DNA of 64,000 nucleotides from Syntrophobacteraceae bacterium (GTDB lineage: Bacteria > Desulfobacterota > Syntrophobacteria > Syntrophobacterales > Syntrophobacteraceae). This document shows, in pieces, positions 50,865 through 60,569 of the stretch. A program made the position numbers and the translations under genes. The first letter of the stretch is position 1, and every line of letters begins with the position of its first letter. The stretch is taken from assembly GCA_025454175.1 (NCBI GenBank), contig JALOOX010000001.1:1-64000 (forward strand), given 5' to 3'. The notes under the pieces are model-generated. The model was not told where the DNA came from. It did no database searches and worked only from the letters and a program-made list of their open reading frames with translations.

Positions 50865-53800
50865 GCGAATCGGTTTCTTCATCTGCCACTGCGGGATCAA
50901 CATCGCCTATCGGGTGAGAGTGAAGGAAGTGGCGGAATACGCGGCCACCTTTCCGGGTGTGGCGGTTGCCGGGGATTATCTCTTCATGTGCTCGGACCCA
51001 GGTCAGGATCTCATCGAAAAGGAGATCAAAAAACACAGCCTCACCCGCGTGGTTGTGGCCGCCTGCTCGCCTCGCATGCATGAAAAGACTTTCCGTGCCG
51101 CCTGCCAGAGGGCGGGGCTGAACCCCTATCGGGCCTTCCACATGGTCACGGTCCGAGAGCATGGATCCTGGGTGACGGAAACCGAGGATGCGGCCACCGC
51201 CAAGGCCATCGTCATCGTCCGGGCCGGCCTGATGCGGGTCACGAACCAGGATGCGCTCCACCCAAGCAGATTCTCGGTCAATCCCAACACCCTGGTGGTC
51301 GGCGGCGGTATCGCCGGCATGCAGGCGGCCCTCGACATCGCCAGCTCCGGCAACAAGGTCTACCTGGTGGAACGGCAGCCCACCGTCGGGGGACACATGC
51401 TCCAGTACGACAAGACCTTCCCGACCCTGGACTGCGCGGCGTGTATCGGCACGCCCAAGATGGTGGCCGTCGGCCAGGACAAGAACATCCACCTGATGAC
51501 CAACACCGAGGTGGAGAGTGTCAGCGGTTTCGTGGGCAACTTCAAGGTCAATGTCAATCAGCGCTCCCGATATGTGAAGCCGAACTGCACGGGCTGCGGA
51601 GACTGCGCCAAGGTATGTCCCATCGAGGCATCCAACGAATGGGATGTCAAAACAAAGATGCGGAAGGCCATCTACATCTCGTTTCCCCAGGCCGTACCGG
51701 TCCGCTATGCCATTGACAAAAGGGACCGCGCCCCCTGCGTGCAGACCTGCCCGGCCGGCATCAATATTCAGGGGTTTGTCGCCCTCATCAAGGTGGGGAA
51801 GTATCGGGAAGCGCTTGAGCTCATCATGGAGAAGATGCCGCTTCCCGGCTCCCTCGGCCGTGTCTGCCCCGCCCCCTGCGAGGGGGAATGCCGCAGGGAG
51901 CGGGTGGATTCCCCGCTGGCGATCTCCAAGCTGAAAAGGTTCGCCGCGGACCGGGTCGACTGGGATACCCTGGCCGTACCGACCATCGAGAAAAAGCCCG
52001 AGAGCGAGAGAGTGGCCATCATCGGTGCGGGGCCCGCGGGGCTCTCGGCCGCCTACTTCCTGGCGAGGAAAGGTTATCATCCGACCATTTACGAGAAGGC
52101 GCCCCTTGCCGGTGGCGTCCTCCGCTACGGCATCCCGGACTACCGCCTGCCGCCGGCCGTCATCGATCAGGAGGTCGGCTACATCGAGAAGCTGGGCGTG
52201 GATATCCGGTTGAACGTCAGCATCGGCAGGGACCGTCCGGTGGGCGGACTCTTCGATGAGGGGTTCAAGGCCGTCTACCTTGCAGCCGGCGCCCCCAGGA
52301 GCGTCAAGCTGAACATCGAGAACGAGGATGCCGAGGGCGTTCTGCACGGCATCGATTATCTCAATCTTCTCAATTACAGGCAGCCGGTCAAGACCGGCCG
52401 GAAGGTGGTCGTGGTCGGCGGGGGCGATGTGGCCATTGACGCAAGCCGTGAGGCCATCCGGCAGGGTGCGTCGGAGGTGAAGATCCTTTATCGTCGCAGC
52501 CGGTCGGAGATGCCGGCGGTCAAGAGCGAGATCGAGGCGGCGGAGGAGGAAGGCATCGGGATCGATCTCCTGGTCAATCCCATTGCCGTCCTGACCGAGG
52601 ATGGAAAGGTGTCCGGAATCCGCTGCATCAAGATGGAGCTCGGCGAGCCGGACGAATCCGGCAGGAGGAGGCCGGTCCCGGTTGCCGGCTCGGAATTCGA
52701 CATCCAGTGCGACATGGTGATCCCGGCCATCGGACAGCAGGTCAACCCTGCATTCCTGGAAGGTACCGATGGGGTTCAGATGACCCGCTGGGGGACCGTC
52801 GCCGCCGACCCGGTGACCTATCAGACGAGCTTCCCGGGCATCTTTGCGGGCGGGGACCTGTACACTGGCCCGTCCAACGCGGTGGAAGCCGTGGCGGCGG
52901 GACAGCAGGCAGCCGTTTCCATGGAAAAATACCTGGTGGGCGAGGAACTGACGGAACGAAGACCCGGCAAGCCGACGGGGACCAACTGGAAGGGAATCCC
53001 GAAGGACATCGTGCGGGTGCCTCGGGCGAAGATGCCCGTCCTTCCCGTGGCCCAGCGCATACGCAGCTACGACGAGGTGGAGCTGGGGTTCAGTGAGGAG
53101 CAGGCCAGGACCGAGTCCTCCCGCTGCGTGGTTTGCGGCAGTTGCTGCGAGTGCGGGCTCTGCGTCCGCGAGTGCAAGGCGGGCGCCATCGACCATGGGA
53201 TGACCGACAAAAGGGAGACCGTCGATGTCGGCTCCATCATCATCGCCACCGGCTTCGACCCCATGGATCCCTCCAGGATGACCCGGTACGGCTACGGCAA
53301 ATACCGGAATGTCTTCACCAACATCGAGTTCGAGCGGCTTTCCAACGCCACCGGCCCGACCTCCGGCAAGCTCAGGAAGCGTGATCTCAAGGACCCGCTG
53401 AAGTTCACCGATCCGCCCAGGAGCGTGGCGATCCTCCATTGCATCGGCAGCCGCGACAACAACCACCACGAATACTGCTCCCGCACCTGCTGCATGTACG
53501 CCCTCAAGTATGCGCACCTGTTGAAGGACAAATGCGGGCACGATACGGAAGTTTACAACTTCTATATCGACATGCGCTGCTTCGGCAAGGGGTACGAGGA
53601 ATTCTACAAGAAGGTCCAGGCCGAGGGCGTCAAGATGATCCGCGGCAAGGCCGGCTCAATCACCGAGGACGAGAATGGCATCCTGACCGTCAAGGGAGAG
53701 GACACGCTTTCCAACCGGTTGATCGAGATCAAGGTGGACATGGTGATCCTCTGTACCGCCATGGAGCCCAGGCCGGACGCCCCGGATGTCATGCGCAAAT

Positions 53801-54231
53801 TCGGCATCGGCATTGGTCCGGACGGGTTCTTCCAGGAGCAGCATCCCAAGCTTGCCCCGGTCTCGACGCCGACAAGCGGGGTCTTCCTGGCGGGGGCTTG
53901 CCAGGGACCGAAGGATATTCCGGACACGGTGGCCCAGGCCAAGGGAGCCGCGGCCGAATGCCTGGCCCTGACCTCGGCGGGTCAGGTCGAGATTCCGCCC
54001 ATGATATCCAGTATCGACCCTGACATCTGCGTCGGTTGCCGGCTCTGCATCGGGCTCTGCGCCTATTCGGCCATCGAATTCAACGCCAATGCCGGCATCA
54101 GCGAGGTCAACAGCGCCATCTGCAAAGGATGCGGAAGCTGTTCCGGCGCCTGCCCGAGCGGCGCAGCCAAGGTGAGACACTTCACCGACAAGCAGATTTT
54201 TGCGGAAATAGATGGAATTTTAATCCACTGA
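50857..54231 (+). CDS. HdrA-like flavoprotein with inserted GltD-type NAD(P)H oxidoreductase domain
   Basis: HdrA: GFFICHCGINIAYRV, VVGGGIAGMQAALDIASSGNKVYLVERQPTVGGHMLQYDKTFPTLDCAACIGTPKM; GltD: APCVQTCPAGINIQGFVALIKVGKYREALELI, VAIIGAGPAGLSAAYFLARKGYHPTIYEK; C-terminal 2x[4Fe-4S] DICVGCRLCIGLC, SAICKGCGSCSGACPSGA. Confidence 0.93.
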   Translation: MSERIGFFICHCGINIAYRVRVKEVAEYAATFPGVAVAGDYLFMCSDPGQDLIEKEIKKHSLTRVVVAACSPRMHEKTFRAACQRAGLNPYRAFHMVTVREHGSWVTETEDAATAKAIVIVRAGLMRVTNQDALHPSRFSVNPNTLVVGGGIAGMQAALDIASSGNKVYLVERQPTVGGHMLQYDKTFPTLDCAACIGTPKMVAVGQDKNIHLMTNTEVESVSGFVGNFKVNVNQRSRYVKPNCTGCGDCAKVCPIEASNEWDVKTKMRKAIYISFPQAVPVRYAIDKRDRAPCVQTCPAGINIQGFVALIKVGKYREALELIMEKMPLPGSLGRVCPAPCEGECRRERVDSPLAISKLKRFAADRVDWDTLAVPTIEKKPESERVAIIGAGPAGLSAAYFLARKGYHPTIYEKAPLAGGVLRYGIPDYRLPPAVIDQEVGYIEKLGVDIRLNVSIGRDRPVGGLFDEGFKAVYLAAGAPRSVKLNIENEDAEGVLHGIDYLNLLNYRQPVKTGRKVVVVGGGDVAIDASREAIRQGASEVKILYRRSRSEMPAVKSEIEAAEEEGIGIDLLVNPIAVLTEDGKVSGIRCIKMELGEPDESGRRRPVPVAGSEFDIQCDMVIPAIGQQVNPAFLEGTDGVQMTRWGTVAADPVTYQTSFPGIFAGGDLYTGPSNAVEAVAAGQQAAVSMEKYLVGEELTERRPGKPTGTNWKGIPKDIVRVPRAKMPVLPVAQRIRSYDEVELGFSEEQARTESSRCVVCGSCCECGLCVRECKAGAIDHGMTDKRETVDVGSIIIATGFDPMDPSRMTRYGYGKYRNVFTNIEFERLSNATGPTSGKLRKRDLKDPLKFTDPPRSVAILHCIGSRDNNHHEYCSRTCCMYALKYAHLLKDKCGHDTEVYNFYIDMRCFGKGYEEFYKKVQAEGVKMIRGKAGSITEDENGILTVKGEDTLSNRLIEIKVDMVILCTAMEPRPDAPDVMRKFGIGIGPDGFFQEQHPKLAPVSTPTSGVFLAGACQGPKDIPDTVAQAKGAAAECLALTSAGQVEIPPMISSIDPDICVGCRLCIGLCAYSAIEFNANAGISEVNSAICKGCGSCSGACPSGAAKVRHFTDKQIFAEIDGILIH

Positions 54232-54244
54232 GGAGCCCCCGGCG

Positions 54245-54673
54245 ATGAGCGAATCTGAACCCAAAATCGTGGCGTTTTTCTGCAACTGGTGCACCTTCAC
54301 CGCAGCGGACCTTGCCGGGACTTCCCGGCTCTCTTACCCGGACAACATCAAGATCGTCAGAGTCATGTGCAGCGGCATGGTGGATCCGAAGTTCGTCCTC
54401 AAGTCCTTCCTGAATGGCGCGGATGGCGTCCTGATCGGTGGATGCTGGCCTGGGGACTGTCATTACATCAACGGCAACATGAAGGCGCGGCGCCGAGTGG
54501 CGCTCCTCACCGAGGTCCTGAAGCAGTACGGAATCGGTGAAGAGCGTTTCTGGCTGCGATGGATTGCCGCCAGCGAAGGAAACATGCTCAAGGAAGTCGC
54601 GGATGACATGACCGCGAAACTGAAACAGCTCGGACCAAGCCCTTTGCGGAAGCTGGGCCAAATGGCTGTCTGA
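54245..54673 (+). CDS. MvhD/FlpD-family [2Fe-2S] electron-transfer subunit
   Basis: IVAFFCNWCTFTAADLAGTSRLSYPDNIKIVRVMCSGMVDPKFVLKSFLNGADGVLIGGCWPGDCHYINGN. Confidence 0.95.
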   Translation: MSESEPKIVAFFCNWCTFTAADLAGTSRLSYPDNIKIVRVMCSGMVDPKFVLKSFLNGADGVLIGGCWPGDCHYINGNMKARRRVALLTEVLKQYGIGEERFWLRWIAASEGNMLKEVADDMTAKLKQLGPSPLRKLGQMAV

Positions 54674-54693
54674 GGACACGGAGATGACTCAAA

Positions 54694-55824
54694 ATGGCTA
54701 AATTCGCAAGACTGTCGTTCAAGAAAGACGAGCTGAACAGGGAATTGTCCGGGTTTTTCAAAGGCATGCTGGAAAATGGCGCCGTCGACGCAGTTCTCGT
54801 TCCCATGGCTCAGAACAGGAAAGGGGTCCGACTCACCCTCATCACCTCGGCGGCCCATGCTCCGCAGGTGGACCCTTTTGCACCGGTAGCCGCCGTAAGC
54901 GGCGCCAAGATCGCGTCCTCGCTCACCTGTCGGCCGTCCGGCCGCGGGATCGCCATGGTGCTTCGCCCCTGTGAGATACGGGCCGTGGTCGAGCTCGTCA
55001 AGCTCAAGCAGGTGAATCTCGATGACGTCCTCCTGATCGGCATGGATTGTTTCGGCCGTTACGAGAACACGGATTTCACCAGTTTCCAGGCCCAGGGTGG
55101 GACGTCCGAGGCCTTCCTGGAGAGCGCCATGGCCGGAAAGACCGCCACCGCGGATTTCGACATCGTCGGCGCGTGCAGGATTTGCGAATTCCCCACGGCC
55201 GATAATGTGGACATGAGGCTGTGCGTCCTGGGCGCCGGGAGCGGGAATGTCTTCATCGAGGCCGTGACGGGAAAAGGCGAGGAGGCCCTGGACAAGTCAG
55301 GGTTGAAGGCTGGCGAAGCCCCGGCCGGGAGGGACGATGCGGTGAAAAAGCTGGTCGCTGCGCGCACCGAGGCCAGAGATAGGGAATTTGCGGTATATCG
55401 CGATCACAACGACAGCTTCGAAGCCCTGACGGACCAGCTGGCTGCCTGCGTCAACTGCTACAACTGCCGGGTCGCATGCCCGGTCTGCTATTGCAAGGAA
55501 TGCGTCTTCATCACGGATACGTTCCGGCACACCGGCGAACAGTTCATGATGTGGGCGGATCAAAGCGGCAAGCTCAAGATGCCCAACGATACCCTGTTCT
55601 ATCACCTGACCCGCATGACTCACATGAGCCTCTTCTGTGTAGGCTGCGGCCAGTGCACGAGTGCATGCCCCAACGACATCGACCTGATGCCGCTTTTCAG
55701 GACATGCGCCGACCGGACGCAGGCCCGGTTCAACTATCAGGCGGGGCGATCGGTCGATGAAGAGCAGCCCATGGCTGTATTCAACTCGGATGAACTGGTT
55801 GAAGTGACCGGTCAGGTCAAATAG
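54694..55824 (+). CDS. FrhB/FdhB-like (F420-reducing hydrogenase / formate dehydrogenase beta) subunit with C-terminal FeS clusters
   Basis: GIAMVLRPCEIRAVVELVKLKQVNLDDVLLIGMDCFGRYE; ACVNCYNCRVACPVCYCKECVF; FCVGCGQCTSACPNDIDLMPLF. Confidence 0.85.
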   Translation: MAKFARLSFKKDELNRELSGFFKGMLENGAVDAVLVPMAQNRKGVRLTLITSAAHAPQVDPFAPVAAVSGAKIASSLTCRPSGRGIAMVLRPCEIRAVVELVKLKQVNLDDVLLIGMDCFGRYENTDFTSFQAQGGTSEAFLESAMAGKTATADFDIVGACRICEFPTADNVDMRLCVLGAGSGNVFIEAVTGKGEEALDKSGLKAGEAPAGRDDAVKKLVAARTEARDREFAVYRDHNDSFEALTDQLAACVNCYNCRVACPVCYCKECVFITDTFRHTGEQFMMWADQSGKLKMPNDTLFYHLTRMTHMSLFCVGCGQCTSACPNDIDLMPLFRTCADRTQARFNYQAGRSVDEEQPMAVFNSDELVEVTGQVK

Positions 55825-55834
55825 GAGCGGTATC

Positions 55835-58800
55835 ATGGCTGAGAAGAAGCCCACGGGCACAGTCCTCGTGGCTGGCGCCGGCATTTCTGGAATCAAGGCG
55901 GCCATAGAGCTTGCTGAAACGGGCTACAAGGTCTTGCTGACCGATGATTCACCCCAGATTGGGGGTATCCTGGCCAAGCTGGACTACCAGTTCCCGACCG
56001 ATCATTGCGGCATTTGCAGGATGCTGCCCCTGGTGGGCCGCGAGTATGCATCCCAGTACTGCATGCGAAAAGGTCTGTTTCATGAAAACGTGGAAATCCT
56101 TCCGTTCACGGAGATCTCCTCCGTGCAGGGAGAAGGGGGCGGCTACAGGGTCGAGCTCCTCAAGAAGGCGCGCCTCGTCGATCCGTCCATCTGCAACGAG
56201 ATGGGGGAGTGCATGGACGTCTGTCCCGTGGAGGTCGAAGATGAGCTCAACCATCGGCTGACCAGGCGGAAGGCCATCTATCAGCCGATCCCTCACACCA
56301 CGCCCAGGATGCTGCTCATCGACAAGGAGGCCTGCACCCGTTGTGGTGAGTGTCTCAAGGTGTGCGGGACCCATGCCATCGATCTGGATGCCCGTGACGA
56401 GGTGGAGACCCGGGAGGTCCACTCCATCATCCTGGCCTCGGGGGTGAAGCTCTACAACACCCGGGAGTTCGACGACGCCAGGTCGTACGCCGTCTCGCCG
56501 GACGTCGTCTCATCCCTTGCCTTTGAACGCATGTTGAGCTCCTCCGGTACTTACAGGGGGGATGTGATCAGGCGGCCTTCCGACGGCAGACCCGCCGGGA
56601 ACATCGCCTGGATCCAGTGCATGGGGTCCCGGAACAGGCGCCAGAACAGGGACTACTGCTCTTCCATCTGCTGCATGTTTGCCCTCAAGGAGGCGGTTCT
56701 GGCCAAACGATATGGGGGGCGGGACGTTGAGACCACCATTTTCTACATGGACATGCGGACCTTCGGCAAGGGCTTCCAGCAGTACCGGGACAAGGCCGTG
56801 GAGGAGCACGGGGTGAAGCTCATCCGCTGCAGGGTGCAGGGGGTCACCCTCAACCCCGACGGCAGCCTGAAGATACGGTATCTCGATCCCGAGACCAACG
56901 AATTCTTCGTGAAGGACTATGACCTGGTTGTCCTGTCGACGGGCCAGGTCCCCTATGAGACCCACGGGAAATGGGCCGAGCTGTTGAATGCACCCCTCGA
57001 TCCCGGTGGCCTTCTCGCCACCGACCCGGGCAGCAGGACCCGGGTGGCGGGCAAACCGGGCCTCTTCCTCTGCGGCTCCCTCATGGGGCTCACCGATGTC
57101 AGTGAGGCGGCGACCAGCGGCATCGCCGCGGCGGGCGAAGCATGCAGTTTTCTCAAATCCCTGGGTGTGGACGCCATGGAGGAGGAAGCCCTTGCCGAGC
57201 CGGCCGCGCGTGAACGTGAGATGCCCCTGGTCGCGGTGGCCCTTTGCAGATGCGGTGAAAAGGCGGGTGCGCAGGGGCTCGATCACGAGCTTCTCGGCGG
57301 TGCATTGAAACGCACCCCCGGTGTTGGCGAGGTCCGTGTCATCGATTCCCTGTGCACGGCGAACGGAGAGACGGCCATCGTCGACCTGCTCGGCAAGACC
57401 CCATGCAATCGGCTGCTGATCGGAGCCTGTCAGCCCTTCATGTACAGGCGGAAGCTGAAAAACGTGGCCAGGCTGGCCGGATTCAACTCCTCCATGGTCG
57501 AGGTCTTCGACCTGCTTGGATTCGCCAGAAGGGGAATGGTCGATACATCGGCCGGCGACTGGACCTTGCGGGCGGCCCGCGAAGTGAAGGCGGAAATAGA
57601 AAAGCTGAAGTACAAACCGGCCCTTCGGGTGAGCGCCCTGCCCATCAACCAGACCGCCCTCGTGGTCGGCGGGGGAATCGGCGGAATGCGGGCCGCCTTG
57701 TCGCTGGCCGACAGGGGGGTGCCGGTTCACCTGGTTGAAAAGGGGCCGCACCTGGGCGGGTACCTCGGCAATCAGGTGGAGCACACGGTGGACGGCCTGG
57801 CTCCCGTGGCCATGGCCTCGGACATGAAGCTGAAAGTGTTCGAAAGCAGGAACATCACCGTCCATCTGAATTGCGAGGTCGAGGAAACCGTCGGCACCCT
57901 TGGCGCCTTCGAGTCGAAACTGAGCTTCAAGGACACGGGAGAGAGCACGTATCTGCATCATGGCGCGGCCATCCTTGCCACGGGCGGGCGTGAAGGAGCC
58001 ACCACCGAATACGGTTACGGACTTTCGGAAACGGTCTTGACCCAGGCAGAGCTGAAGCAGGGTCTGGCCAGCGGGAGCATCGATGTCGGCGAGATCGAAA
58101 GCGTCGTGATGATTCAGTGCGTGGGCTCGAGGCAGAAGGAGGGGCGCCCGTACTGCAGCCGTATCTGCTGCATGGGAGCCATCGGGAATGCGCTGAAGAT
58201 CAAGGAGATGAATCCCGACGCTCGGGTCATCATCCTTTACCGCGATGTCATGACGTACGGCTTTTATGAACAGTTCTATTCCAGGGCGAGGGCGGCCGGG
58301 ATCATCTTCATGAACTACGGCCTTGACAGTAAGCCCGAGGTGGAGATGGTCGAGGGGAAACCGGTTGTTGAATTCACGGACCCTGTCCTCAACATGGACA
58401 TGGAACTGCCCGCGGATCTCCTGGTGCTCTCCACCGGTGTGGACCCCGACGAGTCCAACGCAAGACTTGCCGAAGCCTTCAAGATTTCGTTGACCGATGA
58501 CGGCTTCCTGGCCGAGGCGGATTCCAAGTGGCGTCCCGTCGAATTCCAGAAGATCGGGCTCTACCTGGCGGGAACGGCCCATTCTCCCATGCCCCTCCCT
58601 GACGTGATCATACAGGCCGAGGCGGCAGCCCAGAAAGCCTATGCGTACCTGTCCGGTCGCGAGGTTCACACGGCCTCGGTCACCTCCAGGGTGAAAGACG
58701 CCCTGTGCATCCGTTGCCAGAGGTGTGTGAGCATCTGCCCGTACGGGGCGCGGTCCTACAACGCCGTGGACAAATGCATCGACGTCGATGGGGCCGCATG

Positions 58801-58933
58801 CCAGGCGTGCGGCGCCTGTGCCGCGGAGTGCCAGAACAATGCGGCCGAGGTCGCCGCATGGAGCGACAAACAGTTGATGGCTGTCATCGATGCTCAGCTC
58901 ATGGACATTCTCCTTACGTCAACTGCGCGATGA
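55835..58933 (+). CDS. Tandem (duplicated) HdrA-like flavoprotein
   Basis: First half TVLVAGAGISGIKAAIELAETGYKVLLTDDSPQIGG; second half ALVVGGGIGGMRAALSLADRGVPVHLVEKGPHLGGYLG; repeated IQCMGSR/IQCVGSR ... YCSSICCM/YCSRICCM; C-terminal ferredoxin ALCIRCQRCVSICPYGA. Confidence 0.92.
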   Translation: MAEKKPTGTVLVAGAGISGIKAAIELAETGYKVLLTDDSPQIGGILAKLDYQFPTDHCGICRMLPLVGREYASQYCMRKGLFHENVEILPFTEISSVQGEGGGYRVELLKKARLVDPSICNEMGECMDVCPVEVEDELNHRLTRRKAIYQPIPHTTPRMLLIDKEACTRCGECLKVCGTHAIDLDARDEVETREVHSIILASGVKLYNTREFDDARSYAVSPDVVSSLAFERMLSSSGTYRGDVIRRPSDGRPAGNIAWIQCMGSRNRRQNRDYCSSICCMFALKEAVLAKRYGGRDVETTIFYMDMRTFGKGFQQYRDKAVEEHGVKLIRCRVQGVTLNPDGSLKIRYLDPETNEFFVKDYDLVVLSTGQVPYETHGKWAELLNAPLDPGGLLATDPGSRTRVAGKPGLFLCGSLMGLTDVSEAATSGIAAAGEACSFLKSLGVDAMEEEALAEPAAREREMPLVAVALCRCGEKAGAQGLDHELLGGALKRTPGVGEVRVIDSLCTANGETAIVDLLGKTPCNRLLIGACQPFMYRRKLKNVARLAGFNSSMVEVFDLLGFARRGMVDTSAGDWTLRAAREVKAEIEKLKYKPALRVSALPINQTALVVGGGIGGMRAALSLADRGVPVHLVEKGPHLGGYLGNQVEHTVDGLAPVAMASDMKLKVFESRNITVHLNCEVEETVGTLGAFESKLSFKDTGESTYLHHGAAILATGGREGATTEYGYGLSETVLTQAELKQGLASGSIDVGEIESVVMIQCVGSRQKEGRPYCSRICCMGAIGNALKIKEMNPDARVIILYRDVMTYGFYEQFYSRARAAGIIFMNYGLDSKPEVEMVEGKPVVEFTDPVLNMDMELPADLLVLSTGVDPDESNARLAEAFKISLTDDGFLAEADSKWRPVEFQKIGLYLAGTAHSPMPLPDVIIQAEAAAQKAYAYLSGREVHTASVTSRVKDALCIRCQRCVSICPYGARSYNAVDKCIDVDGAACQACGACAAECQNNAAEVAAWSDKQLMAVIDAQLMDILLTSTAR

Positions 58934-58945
58934 GAGGTGTTGATC

Positions 58946-59449
58946 ATGGATTTGAAGGAAGGATCCATCAAGGATCTGTGGAAGGACATCTACAACTCGG
59001 GAAATCTCCACTTTTGCTTCAACTGCAGCACCTGTGTGTCCGGATGTCCTGCCTCCCATGGGGATCCTCCGCTCCTGGTCAGGAATCTGGCCCGCAAGGT
59101 GATCCTGGGGCTCGAGGAGGAGCTCCTGCAGGATGATACCCCCTGGGCCTGTGTCTCGTGCTCCCGGTGCGAGGAAATGTGCCCGATGAACGTCATGCCG
59201 TTCGAGATGATTCTCGCCATCAGGCAATGGCAGAGCAGAAACGATGAAACCCGGGTGCCGACCGCCATCGTCGAGATTTACAAGAGGGGGTACACACAGG
59301 CTGTCGGTGTGAACAAGGAGCTGCGCGAGTCCTTGGGGCTGCCCCAGTTGAGGACATTGACCGAAAACCCGGAACAGTTGGCGCTGTTTCGTGAGATGCT
59401 CATGAAGACCCGGGTATGCAGCGACAACGACTACATGTTCGGTGAATGA
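58946..59449 (+). CDS. HdrC-like iron-sulfur subunit
   Basis: FCFNCSTCVSGCPASHGDPPLLVRNLARKVILG, WACVSCSRCEEMCPMNVMPFEMILAIRQW. Confidence 0.93.
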   Translation: MDLKEGSIKDLWKDIYNSGNLHFCFNCSTCVSGCPASHGDPPLLVRNLARKVILGLEEELLQDDTPWACVSCSRCEEMCPMNVMPFEMILAIRQWQSRNDETRVPTAIVEIYKRGYTQAVGVNKELRESLGLPQLRTLTENPEQLALFREMLMKTRVCSDNDYMFGE

Positions 59450-59568
59450 TCAAGAGCCGCCTTCGGCTGAGCTTGCTTGTATCACTTGGCGGTCATGGGT
59501 GAACGGTGAGAATGAGCCGTCCGAGACAGGCCATGGGCGATCATATCGACACAGATGAGGACGAGCAG

Positions 59569-60474
59569 ATGCAATTGTGCTTTTTTCCCGGCTGTAACAT
59601 ACCCGCGGTCCGGCCGGACGTGGAGCGGGCCATAAGGGCGTCCATGTCCGTTCTTGGCATTGATCTGGTGGATGCTGACAACTATGTCTGCTGTCCGGCC
59701 TTCGGTGCGTTTCCGTCGTGCGACGAAGACGCCTGGATGGCGACAAGCGGCTGGAATCTTTCCATCGGCGAGGAGAAGGGGTGCGATTTCGTCGTCCAGT
59801 GCGGTTCGTGTTACAGCGTCCTGCGCATGGCGCGCGAGCATCTGCTCCATGATGCCCAAAAGATGGCGCGGCTCAATGAGCTGCTCGAGCCCGCCGGGCG
59901 GCAGGTCACGGGAAAATTCAAGATACGCCATATATCCGAGGTCCTTTACAGGGAGATCGGTCCGGAGAAGATTGCCGCGAATATCAAGATGAGCCTCAAG
60001 GGACTCCATGGCGTGGTGCAGTATCCCTGCCATACTCTGTTTCCCAGTGAGGTGGTGGGGTTTGAGGATTCCGCACGGGCGCCCAAGGGGATGCGCCTGT
60101 TGACGGAGGCCCTCGGGGCCACGGTGGACGCCTACAGCCGTGAAATGCAATGCTGCGGGGGGGCGGGGGGATTCATGAAGAGCACTCCGGAGCAGGCCAT
60201 CGAGTTCGCGAAGACGAAGTTCGACGCGATCCTCGAGGAAACGGGGGCCGACTTCATCGCCGTCTCCTGCGGCACCTGTCTCATGCACATGGAAAGAATC
60301 CAGAACACGCTGAATCAGCGGCTTGGCGAGGAACGATACAGGATACCGGTTTTCGACTACAACCAGCTGCTCGCCCTCTGCCTGGGGTTTGAAGCGTCGC
60401 AGGTGTCATCCATCTGCAATGTTCCGAGGGACTCCGTCGTGAGACGCCTGGTACCCGTCGATTCCACCGCATGA
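59569..60474 (+). CDS. HdrB-like CCG-domain subunit
   Basis: MQLCFFPGCNIPAVRPDVERAIRASM...VCCPAFGAFPS...QCGSCYSVLRMA...YPCHTLF...MQCCGGAGGFM...SCGTCLMHM: two CCG units. Confidence 0.93.
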   Translation: MQLCFFPGCNIPAVRPDVERAIRASMSVLGIDLVDADNYVCCPAFGAFPSCDEDAWMATSGWNLSIGEEKGCDFVVQCGSCYSVLRMAREHLLHDAQKMARLNELLEPAGRQVTGKFKIRHISEVLYREIGPEKIAANIKMSLKGLHGVVQYPCHTLFPSEVVGFEDSARAPKGMRLLTEALGATVDAYSREMQCCGGAGGFMKSTPEQAIEFAKTKFDAILEETGADFIAVSCGTCLMHMERIQNTLNQRLGEERYRIPVFDYNQLLALCLGFEASQVSSICNVPRDSVVRRLVPVDSTA

Positions 60475-60569
60475 CGGGCTCCGCGGGGCAAGATCGTCGA
60501 ATGCTGTCTCCGCAAAAGGACGAGGGTTGAGCATGGGTGAGCTCGCGGTTCCGATTCAGGCCAGGTTCC

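Noticed and set aside
51429-51440. Possible selenocysteine in HdrA (Sec replaces a conserved Cys in some HdrA proteins)
   Set aside because: Codon at the conserved position is TGC (Cys), not TGA
50713-53541. 942-aa minus-strand ORF
   Set aside because: Antisense to the HdrA-GltD gene; low-complexity His/Gly/Asp-rich translation typical of antisense reading of GC-rich codons
56510-58669. 719-aa minus-strand ORF
   Set aside because: Antisense to tandem HdrA, no recognisable domain
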